Origin: JBBQKI01 sp038326725
GTDB taxonomy: Bacteria > Bacteroidota > Bacteroidia > Flavobacteriales > Flavobacteriaceae
Length of the DNA: 64,000 nt
Direction of reading: 5' to 3'
Assembly: GCA_038326725.1 (NCBI GenBank)
Contig: JBBQKI010000006.1
Span: 1-64,000, forward strand
A model generated the notes under the pieces. It did not search any database, was not told where the DNA came from, and saw only the letters and a program-made list of their open reading frames with translations. This document shows positions 34,143 through 43,471 of the stretch, in pieces. The number at the start of each line of letters is the position of its first letter. Position 1 is the stretch's first letter. Both the position numbers and the translations under genes were made by a program.

Positions 34143-36737
34143 TTATTGAATGATAAGCTTAGCCGTGTGGCTGTGGTTTGCCCCATCAATTTGAATAAGG
34201 TAAATACCCGTTTTAAGTCCACTGGCGTTAATGTTCACACTATTTCGAAGTTCAACTTCTTGAGCAAACACTTTTCTTCCGTTCATGTCGAAAATAGATA
34301 TATCAGCATTTCCAACCTCAACACGCGTCATAATGTTTATGTCGCCGTTTGATGGGTTTGGATAAATAATAAAATTGTTCAAGTTTTCGATATTACCCGT
34401 GCCCAATTGGCAATCAGCAGGATTATCAAAAGCTTCCACTTGATCAAACCGATTAAATGCACTTCCTTGGCTAGCACTAAAGCCTAAGCCCCTAGCGGCA
34501 AAGACATTCCAGATTAAACATCTATTGTCTCCGCCATTGCTTGCCACATCTGCGGCAAGAATGGCATCCCTTGCGTTGACAAATCCAGGTGAACATGGCT
34601 GAAGTTTTAATCCATCAATTACCAATTGAAGCGCGATATTGTTACCACCAGTTCCATTGTAGATGTCCGGGTCATAGCCATATTGGTCAATAAGTTTCCA
34701 GGTAAGGTCCCATAGCATCATCGCCCATACCGAACCTATACCATGTGGTTGTGGAAGTGTATTAGTGTCAGCATATGTAAAATCATTGACTGTGGGGTCC
34801 GTACTATATGCCTGAGATCGAAGCCCCAAACCTGCATCACCCTGACCGAGAACATAACTTCCTGTGCTTCTAACATCTTCCCCTTCATCGTCAGCCTTTT
34901 GTGTAAGAATTAGGCCGAAATAATCACTCCAGCCTTCACCCATTTGTTCATCATTTTGAAGACAACCAACACTGTTGCCAGTTAATCTATTGGAAATTCC
35001 ATGGCCATATTCATGGGCAATAATTCCATTGTCTAAATCGCCGTCCCTTTGAAAAGGATCATCGCCAGAACCATCATCTTGTAGAGTAGCATTTATGACA
35101 TCACCATTGAGAAGAGAAGTAATAATAGCTTCCCCATCCTCCTGATAAATCATAATAGCAGGAATACCAATACCTGCACCTGTTCCGCCCATGGCAATAG
35201 GATCTGTTGGTACATTATTGACAACTACAACAGCTACAGCCCCAGCTGCTTCGGCTGAAATTACTTTAACTGTAAAGTTACATTCGCCCCTTCGGACTAC
35301 CGCAATTTTTCCATTTAATGCTCCGGCGTTAGTAATATTATCGCAACCATCGTTGGGATCAGAAGATGGTCCTGCATCGTCATCTTCCATAACTACCATA
35401 TTTGCAGTAATTGGGGCAACTGGAAGTGGGGTGCCGCCATAATTAGAATCAATTGCCAAATATTGGCCCGCCAAAGGGCCTGAGTTCACTGTCATTAATG
35501 TTCCCAACACATTTATGGGAGCACTCCATAAATACATTTGCATCCTGGGGCGGTTTCCATCGGGTGGAGTTGCAAAATTGGCATTGTTTAAACCACCCCC
35601 ATCTTGTGCATCAGCAAATACTTCGTCATTGCCAGCTCCACCATTGCCGTAGTTGTTCACCTGAAAATTACCGCTTGCTTCATCAAAACCATACCGATAC
35701 ATTACATCGTGAAGGATGTTGTTCCAATAAAACAAATTGACAGTTGCTGCCTGCAAAAAATTTGTAGGAGCTTGTGGCAAATTATAAGGAAAATCGAATT
35801 CAAGGGTTGCGCCGCCATCTGGTGAAGCCCCGATGCCATTGTTCCCGTTTACGTCCTCCATGGCCCAAACATTGTTTCCCCTTGTTATGGTAAAATCAGC
35901 ACCGGCAACACCATTTGTATCATGCCAGCCAAAAGGGGAAGCAATTAAATCCTCTGGGTTACTAACCAATTGCGATGGGCCTTCATTGGGATTTTCTAAC
36001 GGAAGCGGAAAAACTCTATAGCTTGAACTTCCTAATGTAGTTTCCATTGTAGTGTTATTTCCTTTAGAAAAAAGGATGCTTTCTTTTACATGATGTCCAG
36101 AATGTGGTTCTGTTCCCAAATTGCAGCTAACCACCCAATCGTGAGTGGATAACAGGGTACCGGTTAGGGCATCAATACGGACACTGAACCAGTGGCTGGC
36201 GTCCAAAAGGTAAATGCTCAAATCCCAAGCTAAGCGAATGCTGTTGCCTTCAGTAGGCTGAAGTACTAGTTTCACCGGAATGTTTTCAAGGGAAATATTA
36301 CCGTTTGAAAACACGAAAGACTGGTTTGAAATGGTTTCAAGAAGCACCAGATTGCTGGGGTTTTGAATTCCCAACGCCCCAGCTGCATTGGTAACCGCCA
36401 TAGCTGGGGTAATTGAAGGTGATGTGGCATTAACCCGCGAATTAATATTGGTATTAAAAGACATTGCGGCATTAATTACGCTTCCGTTTTTAATAGCGAA
36501 TGAAGAAACGGAATTAAAAATTTCGATTCCCTGATATCTTTGAGAGGCATAAACCATTTCCGATTGCATGCTTTTAGAGAAATGTTGGGAATTAATCTTT
36601 ACATCCTGAATATCTTGTTCCTGAAGCCCAAATTGACTTCGGTTATTGGTTAAATAGGAATCGATAATAGCTCCGTAATCCTGCCCGAAAGCAAATGATG
36701 CGGTAAAGAAAGTGAGTAATAAAATAATTTTTTTCAT
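34143..36737 (-). CDS. secreted M36 (fungalysin) metalloprotease with PA domain and T9SS signal
   Basis: 864 residues. Signal peptide (cleavage after FAFGQ), an FTP-type propeptide region, a protease-associated domain inserted around residues 420-540 (VVRRGECNFTVKV), the catalytic zinc motif HEYGH (His575, Glu576, His579) with the third ligand Glu601 in GEGWSDYFG, and a C-terminal type A T9SS sorting domain (YPNPSNGDINI, then GLKTGIYLIQI). It should be exported across the outer membrane by the type IX system and work as an extracellular protease. Monocistronic, convergent with dxs. Confidence 0.94.
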   Translation of the reverse strand: MKKIILLLTFFTASFAFGQDYGAIIDSYLTNNRSQFGLQEQDIQDVKINSQHFSKSMQSEMVYASQRYQGIEIFNSVSSFAIKNGSVINAAMSFNTNINSRVNATSPSITPAMAVTNAAGALGIQNPSNLVLLETISNQSFVFSNGNISLENIPVKLVLQPTEGNSIRLAWDLSIYLLDASHWFSVRIDALTGTLLSTHDWVVSCNLGTEPHSGHHVKESILFSKGNNTTMETTLGSSSYRVFPLPLENPNEGPSQLVSNPEDLIASPFGWHDTNGVAGADFTITRGNNVWAMEDVNGNNGIGASPDGGATLEFDFPYNLPQAPTNFLQAATVNLFYWNNILHDVMYRYGFDEASGNFQVNNYGNGGAGNDEVFADAQDGGGLNNANFATPPDGNRPRMQMYLWSAPINVLGTLMTVNSGPLAGQYLAIDSNYGGTPLPVAPITANMVVMEDDDAGPSSDPNDGCDNITNAGALNGKIAVVRRGECNFTVKVISAEAAGAVAVVVVNNVPTDPIAMGGTGAGIGIPAIMIYQEDGEAIITSLLNGDVINATLQDDGSGDDPFQRDGDLDNGIIAHEYGHGISNRLTGNSVGCLQNDEQMGEGWSDYFGLILTQKADDEGEDVRSTGSYVLGQGDAGLGLRSQAYSTDPTVNDFTYADTNTLPQPHGIGSVWAMMLWDLTWKLIDQYGYDPDIYNGTGGNNIALQLVIDGLKLQPCSPGFVNARDAILAADVASNGGDNRCLIWNVFAARGLGFSASQGSAFNRFDQVEAFDNPADCQLGTGNIENLNNFIIYPNPSNGDINIMTRVEVGNADISIFDMNGRKVFAQEVELRNSVNINASGLKTGIYLIQIDGANHSHTAKLIIQ

Positions 36738-36890
36738 AAGTTTAAAGATTAAATTTTTTTAAGGGTAGAATTAATTCTGGAATGCTCGGGACTTTTAATA
36801 AGTATTTTGCAAATCAATTTCTAAAATTATTACAAAAATGACAATTATACCGCAATCTCATAAATTTTAACATTTTAAAATAACATAAAA

Positions 36891-38240
36891 TCACGGGTTT
36901 TTAAGATCTCCCTTTATTTTTTGAAATATCCTCAGCGCATTGCCATCGGTTAGCCCGGAAACAAATTTGCAGCTTTCCATTAAATATAGATAGATCGAAG
37001 AATTTTCAGGAATTTGCTTTTTTAAATTATTTAGAATAAGGGTGTCATAATAAGTGGGGACGCCGGAACAATGGTTTTCAAAAGCTTTAGAAAATGTATC
37101 CATTAAAGTGCCGAGGATCTGAAAACCTGCGATTTCTTTATCGATTACTTCTTGACTTTTGTATATTTTTTCGATGCTAATTTTTATAATGTCGTTCATT
37201 TGAGCCTTGTACTTGCTTTTTGAAAGCAGTTCCGACTGAAAATTTCCGCTTAAAATAGCTTCTTCATTGTTTATAAAAATGGAAACTGCTTCGGCAATCA
37301 ATGTGCTTATTGCCAATGAACGCAAATAGGCCAAACGATCTGCAGCCAAAGTCAAATCATTATATTTTTGGGTGTTGATGGTTTCCTTAACTAGGTTTAT
37401 TAAATACTCCAAGGCCACTTCTTCTTCGATAAGGCCAAGATTTATACCATCTTCAAAATCGATGATGGTGTAGCAAATATCATCGGCAGCTTCCACCAAA
37501 TAACTTAAGGGGTGGCGCGAAAAACTTAAATATTTTGTTTCCCCTCTTTTAATCAACCCTAATTCTTCGGCAACTTCATTGAAAAAATCTTTTTCAGATT
37601 GAAAAACCCCGTATTTTTTATCAGCAATATGATCTGTGGGTTTTTTGGGCAGCGATTCCTTTGGGTATTTGGTGAATGCGCCAAGTGTGGCAAATGATAA
37701 CCGCAATCCGCCCTCTACTCCGTTTCGGGTTTCCGTTAGGAGTTTGAAACCATTGGCATTACCTTCAAAATCAATTAAATCCTGATATTCTTTTTCAGTA
37801 AGTTTATCTTTAAAACGATTCCCATTACCATGCGAAAAATAGTTTCCTATAGCTTTTTCGCCGCTATGGCCAAATGGCGGATTGCCAATATCGTGTGCCA
37901 AGGAAGCCGCGGCCACAATAGCTCCAAAATCATTAAAATGGTGTCCGTGCATTTTTTGCAAATGGGGGTGTTTTTCAATAATTGCCTTGCCCACTTGCCT
38001 GCCCAAGGAACGGCCCACGACAGAAACTTCCAAACTGTGGGTCAAGCGGGTGTGCACAAAAGAGGTTTTGGAAAAGGGTATGACCTGCGTTTTGTCCTGA
38101 AGGCTCCTAAAAGATGACGAAAAAAGGATACGGTCATAATCTACTTCAAAGCCTAACCGGGTTTCATCTTGTTCTGTCCGCAACCTTTTGTTGGTATCGC
38201 CCTGTTTCCTTAAAGAAAGCAATTGTTCCCAATGCATCAT
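36891..38240 (-). CDS. dgt: dNTP triphosphohydrolase (HD domain)
   Basis: Hydrolyses dGTP or other dNTPs to the nucleoside and triphosphate. 449 residues. The HD metal site is visible: HTRLTHSLEV (first His), AHDIGNPPFGHSGE (HD pair) and DDICYTIIDFEDG. The N-terminal RLRTEQDETRLGFEVDYDRI is typical of dGTPase-like proteins. Homologues can protect against phage by draining dNTPs, but nothing around this copy suggests a defence role. Monocistronic. Confidence 0.9.
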   Translation of the reverse strand: MMHWEQLLSLRKQGDTNKRLRTEQDETRLGFEVDYDRILFSSSFRSLQDKTQVIPFSKTSFVHTRLTHSLEVSVVGRSLGRQVGKAIIEKHPHLQKMHGHHFNDFGAIVAAASLAHDIGNPPFGHSGEKAIGNYFSHGNGNRFKDKLTEKEYQDLIDFEGNANGFKLLTETRNGVEGGLRLSFATLGAFTKYPKESLPKKPTDHIADKKYGVFQSEKDFFNEVAEELGLIKRGETKYLSFSRHPLSYLVEAADDICYTIIDFEDGINLGLIEEEVALEYLINLVKETINTQKYNDLTLAADRLAYLRSLAISTLIAEAVSIFINNEEAILSGNFQSELLSKSKYKAQMNDIIKISIEKIYKSQEVIDKEIAGFQILGTLMDTFSKAFENHCSGVPTYYDTLILNNLKKQIPENSSIYLYLMESCKFVSGLTDGNALRIFQKIKGDLKNP

Positions 38241-38310
38241 AGCGGTAAAATTTTGCGGAAAGGTAAGATTTTAACCAAAAGAAATCAATGTGCTTTGAAA
38301 TGAAACGCCC

Positions 38311-38329
38311 TTAACCTTTAGGTAACCTT
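38311..38329. promoter_or_regulatory. PHO-box-like direct repeat upstream of the lipoprotein/TonB pair
   Basis: TTAACCT, TTAG, GTAACCT: two 7-mers with a 4-bp spacer, so an 11-bp period, the layout of PhoB boxes. The 12-mer TTAGGTAACCTT (38318-38329) is shared in similar form with 43141 and 44705. It lies about 140 bp before the lipoprotein ATG. Confidence 0.4.
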
Positions 38330-38469
38330 GAAATGATGAATAATTAATTTTATAGTAACTCCCACTTTACATTGAGGTTGTTATTTCGCTTCGTCAAATT
38401 AAAACAAATAAATACTAAATTTTAATAACGATGAATATAACAACCTTTAATTTAAAAAAAACAAAAATT

Positions 38470-39714
38470 ATGAAAAAGTTCTTTTTATCCATAATGTCTA
38501 TTGCCCTATTGGGATTTGCAACAAGTTGCGGAAACGATGATAATGGACCCATTACCACTGATGATGATGGTCCAATTAACAATGTCCTTTCTGGCAACAT
38601 AACTGAAGATTTCACTTTAACCAATGACGTTATTTGGGAATTGGAAGGTCGTGTTATAGTTACCAACGGTGCAACTTTAACAATACAAGAAGGAACAATT
38701 ATTAAAGCTTACGCTGGGCAAGAGGCCAATGCATCTGTTTTAATTATTGCGCGGGGAGCAAAAATCGAAGCTAATGGTACAGCTAGCCAACCTATTATTT
38801 TTACAAGTATCGCTGATGAAATTGATTTAGGCGAAACAGCTGGAAGCAATCTAACTCAAAATGATCGTGGTCTTTGGGGTGGTGTTATAGTTTTGGGCCG
38901 GGCAAGAGCTTCGCTATCGGGTGATGCTTTAGAAAACCAAATCGAAGGTATTCCTGCAAGTGATCCAAACGGATTATATGGTGGGACTGATGATGGTGAC
39001 GATTCTGGAACACTAAACTATGTTTCCATACGCCACGGCGGAACCCTTATCGGGGAAGGTAACGAAATCAATGGGCTTACACTAGGTGGTGTTGGAAACG
39101 GAACTGTAATTTCTAATATTGAAGTTGTTGCAAATGTGGATGATGGTATTGAATGGTTTGGGGGTTCGGTAAACGGAACCAATTTAATTGTATGGGCTTG
39201 TGGTGATGATGCTTTGGATATTGATGAGGCTTTTTCAGGTACAGTTACAAATTCGTTAGTGATATTAGGTGATATTTCAGATCATGCACTTGAGATTGAC
39301 GGTCCAGCTGGTTCATTGGAAGGCAGCTTTATTTTAGATGGTTTAACATTGATTGGAAACACCAATACCGAAAATGGTGAATATGCCGATTTTCGTGATA
39401 ATGCCATGGGAACAGTTAGAAATGTATATGCACGAGGATTTAAAGATTCTTCCGATGTGGAATTAGACAATAACGGAGTGGCTCAAAACTTTATTGATGG
39501 TAAAATTTCTTTCGAAAATTGGGTAATCAATTTGCCTGCGGGAGTGCCCAATGCAAATGATATTTTTGTAGAAAAAACTGGTGAAGGTGAGTCTACTATT
39601 ATAGATCCTCCTTTTACCGAACAAGCTGCAAGTTGGTCTAGTGAAGGTACAAGTGGTGGTGCAAATCTATCCGTTTTCTCTTGGACATTTACAAACTCAA
39701 AAGGAGCCTATTAA
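38470..39714 (+). CDS. beta-helix-like surface lipoprotein
   Basis: 414 residues from ATG 38470, which gives a clean lipoprotein signal (lipobox GFATSC); an in-frame ATG at 38431 would put 13 polar residues in front. After an Asp/Asn-rich linker the chain is built of short beta strands with repeated turns such as GTVISNIEV, GTNLIVWACGDDALDI and GTVTNSLVI, as in right-handed parallel beta-helices. Homologues in Flavobacteria are often mislabelled multidrug transporter; there are no membrane helices. It precedes a TonB receptor by 99 nt. By analogy with SusD-type partners it may be a surface-exposed accessory of the receptor, but it is not SusD-like in sequence. Confidence 0.75.
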   Translation: MKKFFLSIMSIALLGFATSCGNDDNGPITTDDDGPINNVLSGNITEDFTLTNDVIWELEGRVIVTNGATLTIQEGTIIKAYAGQEANASVLIIARGAKIEANGTASQPIIFTSIADEIDLGETAGSNLTQNDRGLWGGVIVLGRARASLSGDALENQIEGIPASDPNGLYGGTDDGDDSGTLNYVSIRHGGTLIGEGNEINGLTLGGVGNGTVISNIEVVANVDDGIEWFGGSVNGTNLIVWACGDDALDIDEAFSGTVTNSLVILGDISDHALEIDGPAGSLEGSFILDGLTLIGNTNTENGEYADFRDNAMGTVRNVYARGFKDSSDVELDNNGVAQNFIDGKISFENWVINLPAGVPNANDIFVEKTGEGESTIIDPPFTEQAASWSSEGTSGGANLSVFSWTFTNSKGAY

Positions 39715-39813
39715 TTATAATTAAACCATATCATAACCTTAATCTTAATGTTTAATTAGTCAATCTGCTCGTCTTATTTAAAATAAGGCGGGCAGATTTT
39801 TATAAAAAAATAA

Positions 39814-42645
39814 ATGAAAAATTCAATTTTATTATTGGCCTCATTTTTAATATTTCAATTCGCATCTGCTCAAACCGGCACATTATCCGGGAAAGTAATT
39901 GATGGTGAATATAATGATGTGTTGGCCTTTGCAAACATTATTGTTAAAGATACCCAGACCGGTACCACATCGGATTTTGAAGGTAGTTACTCTTTAAATA
40001 TGGTATCAGGCAGCTATACGCTGGTATTTTCTTTTATAGGGTACCAAACCCAAGAGGTAACTGGTGTTATTATTAAGGAAAATGAAACCACCAACCTGGA
40101 CATGACATTAAATGCAAGTTCAGGGGAATTGGACGAAATTATAATTACATCTACCGCAAGGCAAAATACCGAAGCCTCAGTATTGAACATTCAAAAAAAC
40201 TCGATAGCCCTAGTTGATGGTCTATCCCTTGAAACCATACGAAAAACTGGGGCAAGTGATATTGCTTCAGCTATTAAAAATGTTCCTGGAGTATCCACAC
40301 AAGAAGGAAAATTTGTATACATAAGAGGACTTGGAGATCGATATACCAAATCTATCCTCAACGGAGTGGACGTGCCCGGCCTTGACCCAGATAGGAATAC
40401 ATTACAATTGAATATTTTTCCCGCACAGATATTGGAAAACGTAATCGTGGTTAAATCAGCCACGGCAGATCAAGCTGCAGATTTTACCGGTGGAGTTGTT
40501 GATATTGTTACAAAGGATATTCCAAGCAGGGAAGAATATAGCTTTTCGTTGGGCTTAGGTTATAATTCGGACTTTCACTTTAATGACAATTATTTGGTTT
40601 CCAATAAAAGTGATACGGATTTTTTAGGATTTGATGATGGATTAAGAGACAATCCTTTATCTACTTCACAAGAAGTTCCACTTCCCCAACAAAATGGGAG
40701 TCTTGTTAATACGCTTACCAAAAGATTCAATCCGGTACTTGCTGCCCAGCGAGAAAAAAGCCTTATGGATTTAAATTTCTCTGCCACGGGGGGGAACCAA
40801 TATGATATTGGAGAATCCAAATTAGGTTTTTTAGCCTCGTTGTCCTACCGCAATGAAACTTCGTATTTTGATGAATATATCGATGGACAAATTTTTAGAA
40901 AAGACGAAGCTGATAAGTCCAACTTTAAACTTCGTGCAGACAGAACGCAAACTGGAGAAGTAGGAAACAATAATGTACTTATTAGTGGTTTGGCCGGCCT
41001 GTCTTTAAAGACCGGAAAATCAAAATATAGATTAAATATACTTCACATCCAGAATGGTGAATCGGAAGCTTCCATCTTCAATCAAAACAATTTTATTATA
41101 AGTAGCAATCGGGTAAAAAAAGATAATTTGATTTATGTCCAAAGGTCTATTTCCAATGTACTTTTAAGTGGTAAGCACAGTTTTGGTGAAGAAAATGATT
41201 GGGGAGTTGAATGGAAACTATCTCCTTCATTGGCTAAGAATGATGATAAGGATTTTAGAGTAACTCCTTTCAGGGTAGCTGTTGATCCGGAAACCGGACA
41301 AGAAACCTTTACAATCGAGCCAAGTGAATCTGGGGATGCCTCACGCTTTTATCGTTCGTTGGAAGAAATAAATCTAGCCGGAAAATTGGATATCGATAAA
41401 AGACACACCCTTTTTGGTTTCGATGCCAATGCTAAATTTGGAGGTGCCTACACTTATAAACAAAGAGATTTCAGTGTTTTGAAGTACGCTTTTCCCTTTC
41501 TCAATTTTCCCTCAGCAACATTAGAGGGCAATCCAGATCTATTATTATTAGATGAAAATATATATGACCCGAATACGGGAAGTGGAGTATACGTTAGGCA
41601 AGATTCCAATGATTCAGATTCATTTGATTCCAATATCACTGTAATGGCGGGTTATGCTTCCGAGGAGTTCAAAATAACGAACTGGTTTAATGCAATTTTG
41701 GGCGTGCGTTTCGAAAAATTTGACCTTACATATACAGGTGAACGTCAAGATGGAACTAGTTTGGTAGATGCCACCATATTGGACAAAGCAGATTTTTTTC
41801 CTTCAGCCAATTTAATATTTGATTTAAAAGAGGACGAAAGTGAAAAAGTTCGTGTTTCTTTTTCCCAGACCACTGCCCGACCCTCTTTCAAGGAAGCTTC
41901 ATTGGCAGAAATTTTTGATCCCATCAGTAGCACCACATTTATCGGTAATATCGATTTGCAACCCACATACATCAATAATTTTGATGTTCGCTTTGAAAAA
42001 TATGGAAAAGCTGGGGATTTTTTTGCTGTAAGTGGGTTTTATAAAACTTTTGATGATCCTATTGAATTATCCTTCATTAGAAGGGCTTACGGTCAATACA
42101 CTCCATTAAATTTAGGAGATGCCCAAGTATATGGGGGCGAGATTGAATTGAGGAAAAACCTTGGTTTTATAGATGGGCTTCAGAATGTCGACTTTAATGG
42201 AAATTTCTCCCTCATAGAATCACAACAAGAATATAGTGATGATGAAAGAGAAGGAAGACTTGATAACCTTAGGGAGGGGGAAACATTGGATGATACGCGT
42301 CAACTTCAAGGGCAATCCCCATATATGATTAATGTTGGATTTAATTATACGGAAGCAGAAACTGGTTGGCAAGGTGGAATATTTTATAACACCCAAGGTA
42401 AAACCCTTCAAATTGTTGGTGCCGGCGATGTGGCAGATGTATTTACACTTCCCTATCATAATGTAAAGTTGAATATCTCCAAATCTTTTGGGGCGAATAA
42501 AAATTCTTCAATAACATTAAAATTTGAAAACTTACTTGATGATGATATTGAAAGTGTTTATGAATCATTTGGTGCGGAGGATCAAATTTATTCTAAATGG
42601 AATCTTGGCCAAGAAATTAGTTTAGGTTATAGCATCAAATTTTAA
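39814..42645 (+). CDS. TonB-dependent receptor with carboxypeptidase-like N-terminal domain
   Basis: 943 residues. Signal peptide (cleavage after FASAQ), a CarboxypepD_reg beta-sandwich (about residues 22-110, LSGKVIDGEYNDVLAFANII, FSFIGYQTQEV), plug domain (KNVPGVSTQEGKFVYIRGLGD split over residues 152-175) and a 22-stranded barrel ending in GYSIKF. It is an active outer-membrane importer driven through TonB. The substrate is not readable from the sequence. The phosphate porin and permease genes downstream, and a shared upstream motif, suggest a phosphorus-containing nutrient, which is inference only. Confidence 0.93.
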   Translation: MKNSILLLASFLIFQFASAQTGTLSGKVIDGEYNDVLAFANIIVKDTQTGTTSDFEGSYSLNMVSGSYTLVFSFIGYQTQEVTGVIIKENETTNLDMTLNASSGELDEIIITSTARQNTEASVLNIQKNSIALVDGLSLETIRKTGASDIASAIKNVPGVSTQEGKFVYIRGLGDRYTKSILNGVDVPGLDPDRNTLQLNIFPAQILENVIVVKSATADQAADFTGGVVDIVTKDIPSREEYSFSLGLGYNSDFHFNDNYLVSNKSDTDFLGFDDGLRDNPLSTSQEVPLPQQNGSLVNTLTKRFNPVLAAQREKSLMDLNFSATGGNQYDIGESKLGFLASLSYRNETSYFDEYIDGQIFRKDEADKSNFKLRADRTQTGEVGNNNVLISGLAGLSLKTGKSKYRLNILHIQNGESEASIFNQNNFIISSNRVKKDNLIYVQRSISNVLLSGKHSFGEENDWGVEWKLSPSLAKNDDKDFRVTPFRVAVDPETGQETFTIEPSESGDASRFYRSLEEINLAGKLDIDKRHTLFGFDANAKFGGAYTYKQRDFSVLKYAFPFLNFPSATLEGNPDLLLLDENIYDPNTGSGVYVRQDSNDSDSFDSNITVMAGYASEEFKITNWFNAILGVRFEKFDLTYTGERQDGTSLVDATILDKADFFPSANLIFDLKEDESEKVRVSFSQTTARPSFKEASLAEIFDPISSTTFIGNIDLQPTYINNFDVRFEKYGKAGDFFAVSGFYKTFDDPIELSFIRRAYGQYTPLNLGDAQVYGGEIELRKNLGFIDGLQNVDFNGNFSLIESQQEYSDDEREGRLDNLREGETLDDTRQLQGQSPYMINVGFNYTEAETGWQGGIFYNTQGKTLQIVGAGDVADVFTLPYHNVKLNISKSFGANKNSSITLKFENLLDDDIESVYESFGAEDQIYSKWNLGQEISLGYSIKF

Positions 42646-42663
42646 ATAAACTTCCTGAAAAAA

Positions 42664-42701
42664 AAACTCCGCTTCTAAAATTAGAAGCGGAGTTTTTTTT
42701 T
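42664..42701. terminator. bidirectional intrinsic terminator
   Basis: ACTCCGCTTCTAA (42666-42678) pairs with TTAGAAGCGGAGT (42681-42693), with an A-run before and a long T-run after. It serves the TonB receptor gene and the convergent MORN gene. Confidence 0.9.
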
Positions 42702-42713
42702 GGGGATTATCGA

Positions 42714-43079
42714 TTATTTATAATTACCAACAACACGGGTATCTTTTACCTCATATGTTTTAATTTCGGAAATTCTAGAATTGTCATATTTAACTTCTTT
42801 TAGAATATCTCCTTGGTAAAATATCCAAGAACCAATTTTTTCACCATTCTTATAATGTGCTACTGCAGTTTTATTTCCTTGGGCATCATAACTAGTCCAA
42901 GCGCCTTGCAATTTATTTTCTAATGTGTAAAATCCTTTTTGAGCTATAACCCCATTTTCATGGTATAAAGTAGCCTCAATTAAATCGCCGTTCAAAACAT
43001 ATTCATTCTTTTTTACCTCTTGTGAAAAGGCAGTGGTAAAGAACATCCCCACAACCAAAATCAAAATTATTTTTTTCAT
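42714..43079 (-). CDS. secreted MORN-repeat (YwqK-like) protein
   Basis: 121 residues with a signal peptide (cleavage after TAFSQ) and three to four MORN-like repeats of the form YxxGxxxGxWxxYD (YHENGVIAQKGFY, LQGAWTSYDAQGNKTAVAHY, NGEKIGSWIFYQGD). Such proteins are widespread in Bacteroidota, and the database label antitoxin has no support here: no toxin gene adjoins. Role unknown, perhaps an envelope-associated binding protein. Its upstream region holds the second PHO-like repeat, 62 bp before the start codon. Confidence 0.8.
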   Translation of the reverse strand: MKKIILILVVGMFFTTAFSQEVKKNEYVLNGDLIEATLYHENGVIAQKGFYTLENKLQGAWTSYDAQGNKTAVAHYKNGEKIGSWIFYQGDILKEVKYDNSRISEIKTYEVKDTRVVGNYK

Positions 43080-43140
43080 AACAGTACCATATTTGGGTTA
43101 ATAACAAAACGAATGTACAAAATTTACATTTAGGAAAGCT

Positions 43141-43169
43141 TTTGGTAACATTAAATTTACATTAAATTT
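43141..43169. promoter_or_regulatory. PHO-box-like repeat between MORN and porin genes
   Basis: TTTGGTAACATT (43141-43152) carries the shared core. ACATTAAATTT is then repeated perfectly in tandem (43148-43158 and 43159-43169), giving an 11-bp period with GTAACAT and TTTACAT as the paired 7-mers. Confidence 0.4.
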
Positions 43170-43371
43170 TTAACTTATTGATTTATAATATTTTAATTAA
43201 ATGAATAGAGTGCTTTACTATGTAAATAAGAATTTACCTTAATGATTATTTAATATTATCATTACGAACAAGCCACATTACTTTCTTTAATTTGTTGATT
43301 CTATTAATAGATCAGTAACACATTTATTACAAATCGTTTAGTTTTTGTCAACTTGATTTTTAATGTGTATG

Positions 43372-43402
43372 GGCTGCCTTGGCCGGGCAGCCTTTTTTTT
43401 TT
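43372..43402 (+). terminator. orphan plus-strand terminator
   Basis: GGCTGCC (43372-43378) pairs with GGCAGCC (43386-43392), followed by ten T residues. The nearest upstream plus-strand gene ends at 42645 and already has its own terminator, so this one implies an unannotated transcript. Confidence 0.8.
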
Positions 43403-43471
43403 AAAAACCACAATTAAAACTTTAAGTTAATAGTGTTATTTTAGCAGCGACAAAAACTTAAAACGATTCGC

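Larger units (their letters stand above)
43080..43471. other. 392-bp gene-free region with motif and orphan terminator
   Basis: AT-rich DNA between the divergent MORN and porin genes. It holds the PHO-like repeat (43141-43169) and a plus-strand terminator (43372-43402) with no annotated plus-strand gene to end. The only small frame of note is a 13-codon one at 43201-43242 (MNRVLYYVNKNLP), which I do not call a gene. A small RNA of roughly 200 nt is possible. Confidence 0.5.

Noticed and set aside
36891..38240. dNTP triphosphohydrolase as an antiphage gene
   Set aside because: It stands alone among housekeeping genes, with no other defence genes nearby.
38470..39714. Database-style label multidrug transporter for the lipoprotein
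   Set aside because: It has a lipobox and beta repeats but no membrane helices.
42714..43079. MORN/YwqK protein as an antitoxin of a toxin-antitoxin pair
   Set aside because: It is a secreted protein with MORN repeats and there is no toxin gene beside it.
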